From Omphiscola glabra (Eukaryota > Mollusca > Gastropoda > Lymnaeidae): a stretch of 64,000 nt of DNA. Within the stretch, counting starts at the first letter, position 1, and every line of letters begins with the position of its first letter. Shown piece by piece: positions 11,259-24,700 of this stretch. The notes beneath the pieces were generated by a model, which saw only the letters and a program-made list of their open reading frames with translations, was not told the DNA's origin and searched no databases. Location: assembly GCA_964017045.1 (NCBI GenBank), contig OZ024808.1, positions 22,247,418 through 22,311,417 on the forward strand, given 5' to 3'. The position numbers and the translations under genes were made by a program.

Positions 11259-14200
11259 ATGGCGGACGAAGTTACAGATGACTTTGATGATCTCGAAGAA
11301 GTTTTTCGTTCTGCTACTGACTACGTAAGGGTCCATGGAGGCAGTTGGGAAAGTGAGAAGTTACTTTACTTCTATGGGCGATTCAAACAGGTTGTTTTAG
11401 TGATAGTTAACATATTTGTTTAATGACTCTTTGGCTGGTTACTTTTGTTTACGTTTGTTACTGTTTGTAGTTTGACTAAGTTTGTTGTTTTGACTCTTAC
11501 AGTTGCTTTGAAACTCCTTGTCACTAGTTACTTAGTATCATCACCCAAGCTTAGGGATTAGGCATACACCCCACATACAATAATAACATGAATATTGTAG
11601 GCTACGTAAAACTTAAATATGAGGCCTTTATTTTTATATAAGTTGGGCTGATTTTTACAAGCGTAGCCGTGACGTCATTTGCGTGGATTCACTCCCCTTA
11701 TTTTTTTTATTAGAGTTATATTTTACTTAAATTACGATGGCATGTTTTTTAATTAAATTTTTATTGGTTGATTAAATATAATGATAAAATTTGATTGGTT
11801 GGCTGATTTAGTATTTGATGTCGTCTGCCATGATGACCACACGTGTTTTATTCGTGTTTCATTAATTTTTGGATATTCTTTTCGTTGGAACCTGAAATAA
11901 AGTGTGTAAAAGTGTATTCCATGAAAATGTAAGTTGGGTTTTCATTACTTTTTTATTTTATAATTAATTTTGGCCACTTTTCTTTGTTTTCCAGCGCCAC
12001 GTTAGGCTAAGGAGAGTGTCAAAACGCTGGTTCCGATAGGGTCAAAACCCTGTTAGGGAGGAATTTAGGGTTCAGGTTAGGGTGAGGGATAGATTTAGAT
12101 CATTTTTTCATTTTAAAAAACTTTTTATTCATAATTTTAGCAAAAAGATGAGTTATTTTATTTTTCCACGGCCGTCATCTTGGTTGTCCCGACCCGTGAA
12201 CACGTAAAAGTTCGCGGGTCGGGGCAACCAAGATGGCGGAAATGGTAAAAGACGCGGCTATCTTTCTAAAAATTTACCATAAGTTGTAGATAACCAGTAA
12301 TCTTAATTTAGGATCCCCCCCCCCCCCCCCCATTCCCCCTTTTCCTCCTCTGGCCACTTGAAGCCTCTCCCCTTTTAGCCTTTTATCAATATTATATCCC
12401 CATCAAAATGTCCCCCAGCCTCATGCACACCATCCTCTCATATTCACACCTTCATCCCCCCCTTCACACCTTTAAATTTCTCCCTCCCCTCATTTAGCCT
12501 TTATCATTCCTTCACAATAATCACATCTAAAAAGTATGAGTATATAATATAATATGAGGCCTATGACTACAACTACTAGTATGAGGCCTATGTCAGCTAT
12601 GTTACATTTACTTTTAGTAAATGGCCTTTCTCTTAAATATCTTTTGCTTTTGGTGTGTTCTGCTTCCTTTTCACAACAGGCCCTCCCCTACTCAACATGT
12701 TTTATATTAATAGTACCGATTGAAAAAAAAAGCTATCACGCAGCGAGCGTCATGAGTGACGATTGAACTCGGTTAAAAAGGTTTAATTTTTGTTTTAGTA
12801 GGGGTAGGCGACTATTACATTAATCAATAAATTAGTCAATGGGTATGGTGTAGTACTGTCTGTAGGCCTATTGTTTTAAGGCTGGCATTTATTATAGAAA
12901 ATAACGCTTGGACCCACTGTGTATTTTCTCAAAATAACTGGACCCGGTGTTAAAAAAACTGCACCCTGGTTAAGCTCTAGTATTATATATTTTATTACGC
13001 CACCTACTAACTTTCTTTTGCTTTTTAAATGTTTGGCCTGCTCAATAAATTTTGTTGTTTAATAAAATTTTCTTTTATTATAGGCTAAAGAAGGCAAATG
13101 TAACACATCCAAACCAAGTTTCTTTGATTTTCAAGGAAAAGCAAAATGGTATGGTCATGGTCATTTAAAAAAAAAAAAATTTGAACAAAAAACTCTTTGC
13201 CTACTGATTTTTGTCTGCTTTTGTCTTAAATTCTAGTATATTAAAAAAAAAAAAGCCAGTGAAAAGAAATGAAAATTGGAATAAAATACAAAATATATAT
13301 AAAATACATGAAATGCATTTTTATTTGAATCACATTCAAGGAAAGATAGGGATTACAAAATTACTAATATTTATACATTCATGTCACTTTAATTTATTGA
13401 ATAATTAATGCCACGCATTCCAAAAACCACAAATTTTGTTGCCCTGGAAGTTGAAGTTTTATATTAATTTTTAGTAAAATAAGTCAACGATGATAAACAA
13501 AAATATAAAGACTTTAATTTGCAAAGCAACTATAAAGTTGTTAGGTCCAAACACAGTAGGCTAGAAGCTAAAATACTTCATAGAACTTTTGCACCAAAAT
13601 TCATCATTTTTTAAAAACCCAGTTTTGTAAAAGCAATTTACTTATCGTTGAAGTTCTTCACATTTAATACCATGCATTTGCCACTTTTGATTTCTTATCT
13701 TTCCCATAAGATAAGATTTGGATTCTTGTCAAACCATTTCACAATAATACAGAAAAATAGTTTTAATCTGGACAACTTTTGGAGACAATAAGTTTTGGAC
13801 TGTTAATCCCATGTTGCTGTACCTAGTCAACTTTTTCATGAACTAACAGGGATGCATGGAACAAACTTGGTGTCATGAGTAAAAATCAGGCCATGATGGA
13901 ATATGTCTCACTACTTACCAATATCGACCAGGACTGGAGGAATAAGACGGTCAGTTGTTACTTTAAAGCTACATACTTCAAAAGTCCACTGAAGAATTAG
14001 TGGTCACTAATTTATTACACATCAAAGCTTTAATTTTATGTGGCCGTGATTAATGAATATAATTTGTGGAGATGTCCCTCCCCCCCCTTTCAATTTTCCC
14101 CGCTTCATATGATAAAACCAGTAAAACATTTTTTACAATTCCTCATTATTTTTTTAATTCCTTTTAATTTTTCTTGCAATAGGTCCTAATTTATTTATTT

Positions 14201-16922
14201 TTTTTCATTCTCAGGAAACAGTTTGTGAGGGAGGAGATGAGCCAAGGTCTCAGCAAGGAAACACAATGGGTGTCTCAGTGAGTGTCATGGCAAGAACTGA
14301 AGATGAACTTAGTGATGGAGAGAAAACTATTTTTGATTGGTGCAAAGAAGGGAACACAGACAAAGTGAGGCAGATGCTGATTTCTGGGTCAGCCAACGTC
14401 AATGGCTTAGATGAAGAGGTCTGAAATAAAAAAATGTTGTGTGCGAACCCTCTAAAAGCGGGGTGTTTTACAGAAATGGCTTCACTGGCCACTTTGATTG
14501 CCAGTCAAGCCATTGCAGGCATCATGTCATTAAAACGAAAAAAGAAAATAAATACAAAATAGCAATGTACACAGTTATTTACTTATTCTTAATGTGAAAG
14601 CATCTCTCATTCACTCATGCTGCCACATAATTCAGTATGGTAAATTGTATCAATTTAATATATATATACATACAGTGCTTCATTGTAAATAAAACGCTGT
14701 CACTGGAGAATAAAAGAAGAAATGCAAGTGGAAATTTAGCTTTCCTTGACCTAGCAGTATTTTTAGAAATAGTTTAATTTGAGTGGCTACTAATTAGTAA
14801 TATTATTTTTTTTAATTTAAATATATTTAAGATTTGAGTTCAATAATTATAATGTGAATCTAATATTTTACAAATAAGTTTAAATGAGTTCACCAAATTT
14901 GTGCAGACCATCACAAATTTACACTTCATGTGCTTTATATTAAATTTTGAATGCGTGTTTATTGCAAGAATGAAAGAATGATTGCTTATTTCATTTTTGG
15001 GATATCTGGCGGGCCACAATATTTAAAGCTGTGGACCGGGGATTGACCATACCCTCTCTAAAACCACCCGCATCTTCTAACTCTCACATGTCAGCAATTT
15101 TAAAACTTTTGTGTTTGAAAACTTTTCAGCAAAAAAAATTAACAAATTCAATTGTTTGTTCATTATAAATCATGTACTGATCCTGATTTTAAAAAAAACC
15201 TTTCTCTAGCAACTTATAAATTAACTTTATAATTCAGCACGTATGTTATTAAATTTTACATTTTATTTTCAGGGATTGGGTCTACTGCACTGGGCCAGTG
15301 ATCGAGGTCTAACGAATATGGTGGAGCTGTTACTTAGTCTTCATGCTGATATAAACATTCAAGTATGTTATTAATTAATGTGTGTAGTAATATTGACTTC
15401 TGTAATTGCTAAATGTCACATAAGACTTCAATTTCACCTTTTTTTTTTTTTTATATTCAAAGAATGTTATCTCTTCTGGTATCGCTTTTCAACATAAAAC
15501 ATGTCCTCTCATTATTTCACTCATACTTATAATTTTTATTTCAATCTACAAACAGGTCACATAGATTTTCCATTAATGTTGTGTGATAGTTGGTTCTTAT
15601 AAATTATGAATATTATAGGCAATGACATATTAGAGCATTTAAAAAACTGGAATCAAAACATAAGTCAATTATTGTATGCTTAATTATGTTAAAAAAAATA
15701 ATGTATTGTCTTGACATAAGTAAAGAGATGATTTATTTGTTGTTCTGTTACAGGGCAGTGATTTACAGACTGCCTTGCATTATGGTAAGTAATTTTATTA
15801 AATGTTAGGAGTTAGAGATACACAATGATCAAGACTTTTAATTTTCCATTCATCATATAATTATAGATTAAAGCTGTGCGTTATTTAAAAAGATTTATTC
15901 CTGAATCAAGATGGTTTCCATATTTAAATACTTAAATCTGTACTTAATGTTTGTATTAATTGGTAACTCCCAGAATTTTACCAATTTCTTTTTAACTATT
16001 GACCTATTTGAAAAAAAATGTGATCTGTTGATCATGTCCATAATATTGCAATATGAATAAACGAAACAAATATTTTTATTTTTAAATAAAAATGTCAAAA
16101 ACATTTAAACTATTATGATATCCAACTGCGGTCATACTGATACAGCTACGCTAATATCCCTTCAAAGGGGCACTACTTAAATTACTTGTGTTATGCACAG
16201 ATATGATGCATGCTCAGTCACTGAATCCTAGTGGGCCAAGAAAGTTTGGTTGCATAACCATTAGGCTCATTAGGGGGCGTCCATTAATTATGTCAACCAA
16301 GTGGGGGGGGGGGGGGAAGGTGGTTTGGAAATGTTTGACAGTTATTGACAAGGGGGAGGGGGGCTTAGAGTAGTTGACGTCAACAATCACATTTTCTCTT
16401 AAAATTTTAATCTTAAAAATTGACTGGTTATTACATTAATATATAAAATATATTAGTTTAAATAGTCACATAATGTTTAGGTTTTTAAGAATATAAGATT
16501 TATTTAATGTGTGTCTGTCTGTACACTGCAGATGGCTGGTCAGAATGTTAGCACACTTTGTTAGTGGGGGGGAGAGGGTCAAAATTGCGAACAAATTGTT
16601 ACCATAATTAGTGTATATTATTCACAGATAATGAAAAAATTCTTAAACATGAGTATAATGCAAACCCATATTGTTGAGTACCAGTTTTTACCTTAAATTT
16701 TTTAAATTATATGCGGTAATAAACGGTAACTAACACTTACTAACAGTTAATATTTTTTTTCAATACCCAGCTGTGTCCTGTGATCATGCCGATGTTGCCA
16801 AGCTGCTGGTTGTCAGAGGTATCAATCCGTCACTGAAAGACTCTGATGGCAGCACTGCAATGGATGTTGCTAGTGATGATATGAAACTACTTTTACAATC
16901 TTTACAAGGAAATAAAACTTAA
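11259..16922 (+). CDS. ACBD6: ACBD6, acyl-CoA-binding domain-containing protein 6
   Basis: Seven exons: 11259-11390, 13084-13148, 13850-13949, 14215-14418, 15273-15362, 15754-15784 and 16771-16922 (TAA). All junctions are GT-AG and in phase, giving 257 aa (human 282). Residues 8-95 form the acyl-CoA-binding domain, with the LLYFYGRFKQ helix (37-44), KPSFFDFQGKAKWDAWNKLG (54-73) and a final helix ending near DQDWRNK. Two to three ankyrin repeats follow: GLGLLHWASDRGLTNMVELL at 168-187, then LQTALHYA and VAKLLVVRGINPSLKD, to the C-terminus. In vertebrates ACBD6 is a cytosolic/nuclear long-chain acyl-CoA binder that supports N-myristoyltransferase. AATAAA lies at 17090. Intron 1 contains a MITE. 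Confidence 0.95.
11646..12278. mobile_element. MITE with TTAGGGTT-type interior, ACBD6 intron 1
   Basis: 633 bp. The terminal repeat is imperfect (left ggctgatttttacaagcg, right inverted ggtaaatttttagaaag), with a perfect ATAAGTTG duplication at 11638-11645 and 12279-12286. The interior holds ttagggttcaggttagggtg at about 12066-12085. A strong foldback lies at 12170-12240: ccatcttggttg-type and cgacccg arms face cgggtcg and caaccaagatgg. A shorter relative is at 45045-45306. Confidence 0.7.
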
Positions 16923-17127
16923 ATCATTAATAGTCCGTTCATTCAATTTTAAAATAATGTTACAGAAAGTGTTAATATTTTTGTATTGAAAATATCAAAA
17001 TCTTTTTTTTTTATTTATGTTTTTTGTAAATTGGTTTATGTCATTTATATATATTTTTATGCACACAGAATTTTGTCTTAGAATGCATTAATAAAAACAA
17101 GTATGTCGAATGTATTGGGACCAAAAT

Positions 17128-17195
17128 TACCTCAGATAAATGTAATGGTACTACCTCAGATAAATGTAATGGTGCTACCTCAGATAAATGTAACG
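17128..17195 (+). repeat. 24-bp tandem repeat, 3 copies
   Basis: Units of tacctcagataaatgtaatgg start near 17129, 17153 and 17177, just past the ACBD6 polyadenylation signal. Confidence 0.8.
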
Positions 17196-18022
17196 CCATA
17201 AAAAGTTATATGCCAAAATATTAAGTACATGCTATCGTAGATTTGGTTTCTGGGGCAACATACTCTATTTGGGAGAAACAAGTAATCAATGTGTTGTGTA
17301 TAGAGTCAAGCCCATTAAACATCTTGGTTCTACCACGAAGCAGAGTCATGTTTGAATGGAATTACGATTTTTTTTAATATAAAAATTAATTCGGCTATCG
17401 CAGACAAAAAGGTGGGACAAAATTTACTTTTGAGAAAATGGAATAATTGGGGTCCTTCAAATTTTAGCTAGCAACAATGCAACCTACAACAGCCACATAC
17501 ATTTCTTCAGCACCAGTACTGAAATTTTAAATGATGAACTGAGATGTGAACCAAAATTCTTGGCATAGAGTAAGAATGCATAGCATAGATAATACAATTA
17601 ACTTGAAAAATGTAAAGTTATAGATGTGGACTAAACATCTAGACGGAGATCTGGGCTACAAAACCCTTCGCAATTCTTTTGCTACCCTCTTGGACGCTAC
17701 GTCTCGTCTCAGCTAAGTGCTGTATTTTTTTTACATTTTATTCTGTTTTTTCTGTTGTTTGTTTTTTTCAGGTTTTACCTTACTTTGTTTTACTTATTAC
17801 TTATTTTACAAACATGATTGCAGTCTCTCCCTGATTACCGCAGTAGAGCAACCCCTTGAGTAAGCCATATTGACAAAAATGGACAAAACATCATTTATCA
17901 AACACTTGAATATCAAAAACATCATTTATTAAACACTTGTATATCAAAAAATGTTTTATTTATTTTTGCGCCTTAGTAGCTGATATTCTAGACATGGTGT
18001 AACATTCAAGCGCATATCTCTA

Positions 18023-18226
18023 TTGATGTAGCGGACCAATTTCCTGTGGTTTGAGAATTGCTGGTCTACACGTTTAGGATATCTGCCTCCTTTTAATTTT
18101 AAAGTGATGTAATGGATCAATGTCCTGTGGTTTGAGAATAGCTGGTTTACATGTTTAGGATATCTGCCTCCTTTTAATTTTAAAGTGATGTAATCGAACG
18201 ACGTCCTGTGGTTTGAGAATAGCTGG
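18023..18226 (+). repeat. 81-bp tandem repeat, about 2.5 copies
   Basis: The unit includes tttgagaatagctggttt, atatctgcctccttttaatt and aaagtgatgtaat. Successive aaagtgatgt motifs at 18101 and 18182 give an 81-bp period. It lies in the convergent gap between ACBD6 and the EF-hand/NDT gene. Confidence 0.8.
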
Positions 18227-18699
18227 TTTGGAGATTTACCTCCTTTAAAAATAGCACCAAATAGAAAGCACTGATATCCTTTTCTTTGACTTTATACAAT
18301 GTAGAATGATTACCCTGCTGAAAGCATGCAGAAAATGAAGCAAAGCATTTTTTAAGCTCACTAATGTACGCAGTGTCTCAAGTCACAATATAATCGTGCA
18401 TAAACAATAAAATATTGCTATCTCTCTCATAATAATAATTGTAATGGCAACTTTTTAATGAAGATAAACACTGCCAGGTAATGTCCATATAATTTAAATA
18501 AATCCTAAAGAATAAATCTGCAACGTGCACTGTGTTATCATTTTAAAAAATTTAAAACTTGTTGGTGACAAAGTCTGAGAATAAAATGTTACTAATGAAT
18601 TTGCTTCTCTATCTCACCAATAATTTGATTGTAAATGTGTCATACATAAACAGCGCAAAAAAAAGCGCGGCCAGTTACAAAGTGAATATAAAGGATAAA

Positions 18700-18870
18700 T
18701 ATATGTATGAAGTGAGACATTCCATAAATTTTACAAGCAAACCAAGTGACACACTTATTCCTTCCATAAACATTACAAGCAACCCAAGTGAGACATTTAC
18801 TCCATGCACATTAAAGTGAGACATTTACTCCATGCACATTACAAGCAATGAAGATTGACATTTCACACAC
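18700..18870 (+). repeat. irregular short repeats (agtgagacat / acattacaagcaa)
   Basis: Several diverged copies of agtgagacatttactccatg and cattacaagcaacccaagtg alternate here. This is a decayed minisatellite with no coding potential. Confidence 0.6.
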
Positions 18871-20363
18871 ATTACAAGTAACCTAAGGGAGGAAATCTAA
18901 TTTTTCTAAACATAACAAACCAAGGAATTACATTGTTGGAAAACTTATGTATATAAAATTTATATTTCATATAAAATAATTTTTAATCATAAAAATAAAC
19001 ATTATTTTCAAGTAACAATAACTATCACAGATGACTTGTGTACATTCATATAGATACCATCATACTGCATACACCAATAAAAAAATAAGCTCCCAGACCC
19101 AGTGGTTTATAAAAGTAAAAGTATACATTTTATTTGACATCAGTCAATACCTCAGATCAAGGGTGGATCCTTGCATGGCTCAATGTTAGATCAGAAATAA
19201 GTCATTTTTAGGACTATGCATTTGATTTAATTTGTGGAATTTAAAAATGTATCTGGCCTAATCTGTTGGACTAAAAATGCATTTTCTTGTCTGCAGTAGG
19301 ACTTGGGCTAATTTAAGTGTCTGGAAAGATATAACATTACCATTTACACATTCTTTATAAAACGGAGGTAGTAGTAAATAATAGTCTTTGGTTGTGGACT
19401 CAGTCCTTGCAGCAAATATTCAATAAAAACTATTTGCAATTTTTTTTCTTCAGTTTGGTTTGAAGTCTTAACATTTATACTGATGTTCCCGTGTGTCAGA
19501 TTAATAGCAAGATCTACAAATACACCAGCATATTATAAAATTATTGCATTGACAAAATACATTGAAGTACACCTATCGAGCTCATTTTGTGACAAAGGCA
19601 ACTCATTTATGTAACATAAATTTAATCACCTCGTGTGGTTTTCCCAGGTTTCACTAACCAGTTTTGTTTCGTAAAATTTAATTCTAATTTTGTCAAGGTA
19701 AAATTGCCTTTTCACATTTTTAGTAGGAAAAATTTAATCAATTTTCAAAAAATTGTAGTTCCATGCTTGTAAGCAAAAAATCCACAGTTTTTACACAACA
19801 TGGAAACATAAGGCCCCAAGTTTGTCTGATTTCATAAAAGAGAAAGAAACATGAAAGAGTGGAATGGACAACTAAAACAATATTTGCAGCCTGAAGACAT
19901 GATTTAAAAAAAAAAGAAAATGTATTTTCAGTTGAGATTTTGTTGCTTAAAATGTGATGTGAATAATTCCCCCCCACCCCCCCAAAACTGAGACACAACA
20001 GCATGACATGAAGTCAAGGAAACAATAAAATTAAAGCTGTCCATATGTTATAATACAGAGTAACATCTCTTTGCCCAATAAACAGCTTGACATCATTAGC
20101 TCATATGACAATTCCATTTATGCAAAAATAAAGTAATTTTAAAACCAAAAAAAAAGTACACAGTACAATAAATGAAAATTCCCTGAAAATATAGTTAACC
20201 CCTCAGTAGTCTGCTGTACACCAGTCATGTATTTTAAATGATGTAGCCACCAATTTCACATAACCTATATGAAGACTCTTAGTTACAGAGGGCCCATTCC
20301 TAAACAGATCAAGGATCATAACGCCTAGCAGACTGGCACACATTGTCAAGATTTGGATACAAT

Positions 20364-20487
20364 TTGTTATGAATGTAACTTAGGTTTCTAGCAGCTAAGA
20401 TCCGATTGGTTATGAATGTAACTTAGGTTCCTAGCAGCTAAGATCTGATTGGTTATGAATGTAACTTAGGTTCCTAGCAGCTAAGAT
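20364..20487 (+). repeat. 43-bp tandem repeat, 3 copies
   Basis: Units begin gttatgaatgtaacttaggt at 20366, 20409 and 20452 and end with ctagcagctaagat. It lies in the 3' flank of the minus-strand EF-hand/NDT gene. Confidence 0.85.
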
Positions 20488-20719
20488 ACAACATAGCACA
20501 GAAAGTGTTGACTGGTGGAAAATGGAAAAAAATCCTCATACACTTATGGAGTACTCTATGCCAGTTGGCATGTATGATACCAAATGATATTAACATATAA
20601 AACATGTTTACAACCTTAACTGAGGAGATCAGTAACATGATAAAAGTTGCAGAATTGTAAAAAAAATAATACCTTTTGTTTAAAGCATTGTTATTCATTG
20701 ACGCTAGTCTTCACGGCAC

Positions 20720-21030
20720 ATTACCCCAGGGTGTCAAATGCACAGCCTGTGAAGCCCCTTTGCCCCAGGGTGTCAAATACACAGCCTGTGAAGCCCCATT
20801 ACCCCAGGGTGTCAAATACACAGCCTGTGAAGCCCCAGGGTGTCAAATACACAGCCTGTGAAGCCCCTTTCTGTGGCCTTTTACCTCTGGGTATCAAAAA
20901 AAGCTAGTGAAGCCCCATTTTCCCAGGGAATCAAATACACAGCCTGTGAGGCCAAATTCTTCCGGGTATCAAATACACAGCCATTGAAGCCCCCTTTGAC
21001 CCAGGTTATCAAATATGCAGCCTAATTCTG
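20720..21030 (+). repeat. about 35-bp minisatellite, roughly 8 copies
   Basis: Copies of gtgtcaaatacacagcctgt followed by gaagcccc and a variable spacer (ttgccccag, attaccccag). Copies decay toward 21030. Open frames across it are by-products of the repeat. Confidence 0.85.
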
Positions 21031-21360
21031 TAGCCCACTAAGTCAGTGCCATTTTAAGTGTACAATGCCAAGGGGATGAAAGTGACATCCATCACATATG
21101 CAATAAACATTGACAACTCTATTCTTCAACAAAGTGTTCTTCAACATTTATCTAACAAGGTTGCCCTGAACAGAATAACCTCTGTGGCATCTCTCCTAAC
21201 TTTAATTCTTAGTGTTTATTTCAATTTATGAGTCAGAAAACAACAAAAATGAGTAAAAACAGCATGTGTCCTTCTACATTGCATTCTTCAGAAAATATGG
21301 ATGTGTCAGTTGAAATTACCCCATTGCTGACATATGGGTTGTTGTATTATTTGTTGACCT

Positions 21361-21672
21361 GGGCATTGGACTTGAACTGTGTGTAAAATTTGCCAACTGT
21401 CCATAATAGTGTACGGCATATTTGAGACTTGGGCATTGGACTTGAACTGTGTGTGTAAAATTTGCCAACTGTCCATAATAGTGTACGGCATATTTGAGAC
21501 TTGGGCATTGGACTTGAACTGTGTGTGTAAAATTTGCCAACTGTCCATAATAGTGTACGGCATATTTGAGACTTGGGCATTGGACTTGAACTGTGTGTGT
21601 AAAATTTGCCAACTGTCCATAATAGTGTACGGCATATTTGAGACTTGGGCATTGGACTTGAACTCTGGGTAT
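21361..21672 (+). repeat. 72-bp tandem repeat, about 4.4 copies, just 3' of the EF-hand/NDT stop codon
   Basis: gggcattgga recurs at 21361, 21431, 21503, 21575 and 21647, spaced 70, 72, 72 and 72 bp. Because 72 is a multiple of three, long frames stay open on both strands. It lies 54 bp past the stop at 21726 on the minus strand, so it is probably 3' UTR. Confidence 0.9.
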
Positions 21673-21725
21673 AAAAACTTTGCCAACGGTTCATAATAAC
21701 ATACAACACATAAAGACACAAAATT

Positions 21726-24700
21726 TCAACTTTTTTCTGTGGCGTTATGAAGTTTACGTATCGTCTTGACCGCTGATTCCAAACTGTCATTAACATTCTC
21801 AAAGACAGGGGCTCCCTCCCTGCTGGCCATGTCACTGAGGTAGACCCGACCACGGCTGTAATCTTGCAATGCTGTCTCAGTGATCTTGATGTTGTAAAGA
21901 AATGAAGGAATTAGTCAAAGTATTCCTCTTAGATGACATTTAACAATTTATTTTTTTGGAGGGATTAAGCAAAGTTAATTTAAAACAAATTCCTTAGTGA
22001 CAATGCAGTGTTGGTTAAACTATTCACAATAATGGAACACATTTCAATTCTCTAAATCTACAAGCCATTAATAATTATACAGCATCCCCTTAGACTATAA
22101 AATGTGATACTGACTACTAAGACTTAGGATCTTAAAATAACGAATAAATTTAGTTTAAATTGAATTGTACTCTCTTTTTTTAAATGTAAACATGTTTTTC
22201 ATTTTGACCCCTGGCTCTGAATCCACAATAAATAGCATAAGATTGATTTATTTTTTAATGATTTAACTGGACACTATGCTGTCAACTAAATAGTGAAATG
22301 ATATAAGCACAATAATCTAGACCAGGGGTGGGCAAACTTTTTGTGCGGAGGGCCACATTGACAAAGGTAAAGCTATTGGGGGGCAGCATGTATATTATGT
22401 CCAATTTTTAAATATCGATAAACATTTCCCTATATTAAAATCGGTAGTTTCGCATTTTAGCATTACATGACAAAGGTCAAGGACTGTTTAAAAAAATAGA
22501 AAATTAGAAAGAAATTTGATCAAAAATGTTTTTAAAAATCATAACGGTGCATGAAATTCTGTAAAATTCAACAAAATAACTTAAAAACATAGTAATTTTT
22601 TTAAATTTCTAAATGCCTTCGAGGGCCACATAATATCAGGTGCCGGGCGTAGTTTGCCCACCCCTGATCTAGACAATCAGTGAATGAATTCAATCCCATT
22701 CAGTTATTCAGTACCAAAGGATAATAAAGGAAGTGCTACGTTCAAGCTGTGTGAAGGAAATAGTGGAACAAGGCATGTGGAAGCTTAAAATATGAAGAAA
22801 GGACAATAACAGAAGAAAATTGCAGCTAAGAGCCTTCTTTGGCAGACAGAACAAATGAAGAAACAACAAGAAATAGAAAAAATAGTTCAAAAACCAAAGT
22901 GTTCGCCGTTAATGTTAAGTTGGGTTTTCCCAAAAACAAAGATTACAGAAAGTAAAAGAAATATATCAATACCGTTAAAAAAAAAGATTTTAAGGGACAG
23001 AAATATTTTGGATATATGTAAAATATAAGAAATAAGAAAAGAAATTCAGGAAAACTGAGGATCACTTGTAGGAGAGTATTTGATTACAAAACATTCCTCT
23101 TTTATGGTAGTGTCTTTTTATATTTCAAGCTTCCACATACACCTTATTCCAATATTTCCTCAATACCAAAGCCTCTTCTTTCAAGTCACTTATTTATAAA
23201 CATTTGCAATTATTGTCTAATGATCAAAGTGAGATCAAAATTACATTTAAAAAATTCTATCCTGTAACATAAGAAATTATAAAAACAGAACTTTGCCCCT
23301 TGGTCACACAGCTTGCCAGCCGGAGCTGCATCTAAACCACCGGGCCAAAGGTTCAGTAACTCCTCACCTCCTCTCCTGCTATAGTTGTGTAAGGTTTGAG
23401 CTTCTCCAGGCACAGTATAACACGGCAGCCTCTGCCGATATAGTAGCCAGCCTGGTTGGAGCAAGATGAAGACCACTCAAATTTATTACGACTATTTATA
23501 TATCAAATAATTAGATCGAACTTTTTAGCGGTAACATCACAGCAACTAGTTGCTGTTAATGGGTATGAGGCTTGGGTGGCCCTCAAAAAACCCATGCCGA
23601 TGATTTAAACTACGCGGCCGTGAGAAAGCCGCCCCTAGGCAACCGTTTCGTCCCGCCACTACCAACGTCCCGACCGAAAGACTCCTTGGGCGGTGGGGGT
23701 TGGTAACGCAACACCAAACCACCGGAGTGGAAGCAAAGCCGTCCTGACCCACAGAGAGTTAACTGCGGACGCTTTAAACGCAGCGTCCTCGGTCGACCGG
23801 GCCTCCCCTAGGTCAAGGGGGAGGTTCCCGGCGCCCTCCCGCACGGGCTGGAGTCGGGTTAAGTCCTTCAGTGCTCTGGTTTGTGTGGGGGAGCGCCGGG
23901 GGGGGCATTAAGAGCTCACGCTCGACGGCCCACCGATTCCATCTCTTATGCGACATTTGGAGCGGTAACATCACAAAATAAAAATTAAAAATATAACTCT
24001 TTAAGTCCCAACTGATTTTTATTTCAATTGCTTTGTTTGAGATTTTCCCATTTAAGGCAACTGATAAAAGAATAGCATTGAAAAATTTCTTTTTATGTTC
24101 ATTTCGTGCATTGTTACAAAGACAAATATAACCTTGGATACAAAAGGTAAATCCTAAATGGTGCAATATATAGATTCACAGCAATAAGAGCTTTATTAAA
24201 AAAGTTAAAAATATATATTATGAAACTCAAATAATAGATAAAGAATTTAATGGCGATGTCATGGTAATAGATACAGAATTTAATTGTGACGTCATGGTTG
24301 TGAACGTTAAGAACTATGATCAGATTGTAGGTAAAACAAATTAATTTTTGTTCATGGTAATTTAATTACAAATCTACATCAACATGCAGTTTATTTTTTT
24401 TAGATCTGTGACAATCGTACTTCTACCTTAGCACTCGTTGCCCTGGTGCAGTCGGCTATCAAAAACAAGAGCAGTCAGCAAATCATGAACAAGAGTTGAC
24501 AACTCACCTCTACCATGGCACCTATTGCCCTGGTGCAATCGGCTATAATGAATAGGAGCAGACGACATTTTTCTCTCTCTGCTGCTTGCATGGGGATCAG
24601 GTAGTCACTCCATTTCGTCACCAAAGGATTTAAATATGAAACTCCCTCCCTCCTGAACAGAATATTTTATTCTCAAAATGTTAAAGCAGTTTTTAAAAAA

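Noticed and set aside
21306..21853. Open frames up to 168 codons over the 72-bp repeat
   Set aside because: Repeat by-product; the real frame of the last NDT exon stops at 21726.
23546..23911. GC-rich frames of 61-72 codons suggestive of a gene
   Set aside because: They fall inside an insertion bounded by a 15-bp target duplication and occur in several frames at once, as expected from GC-rich sequence.
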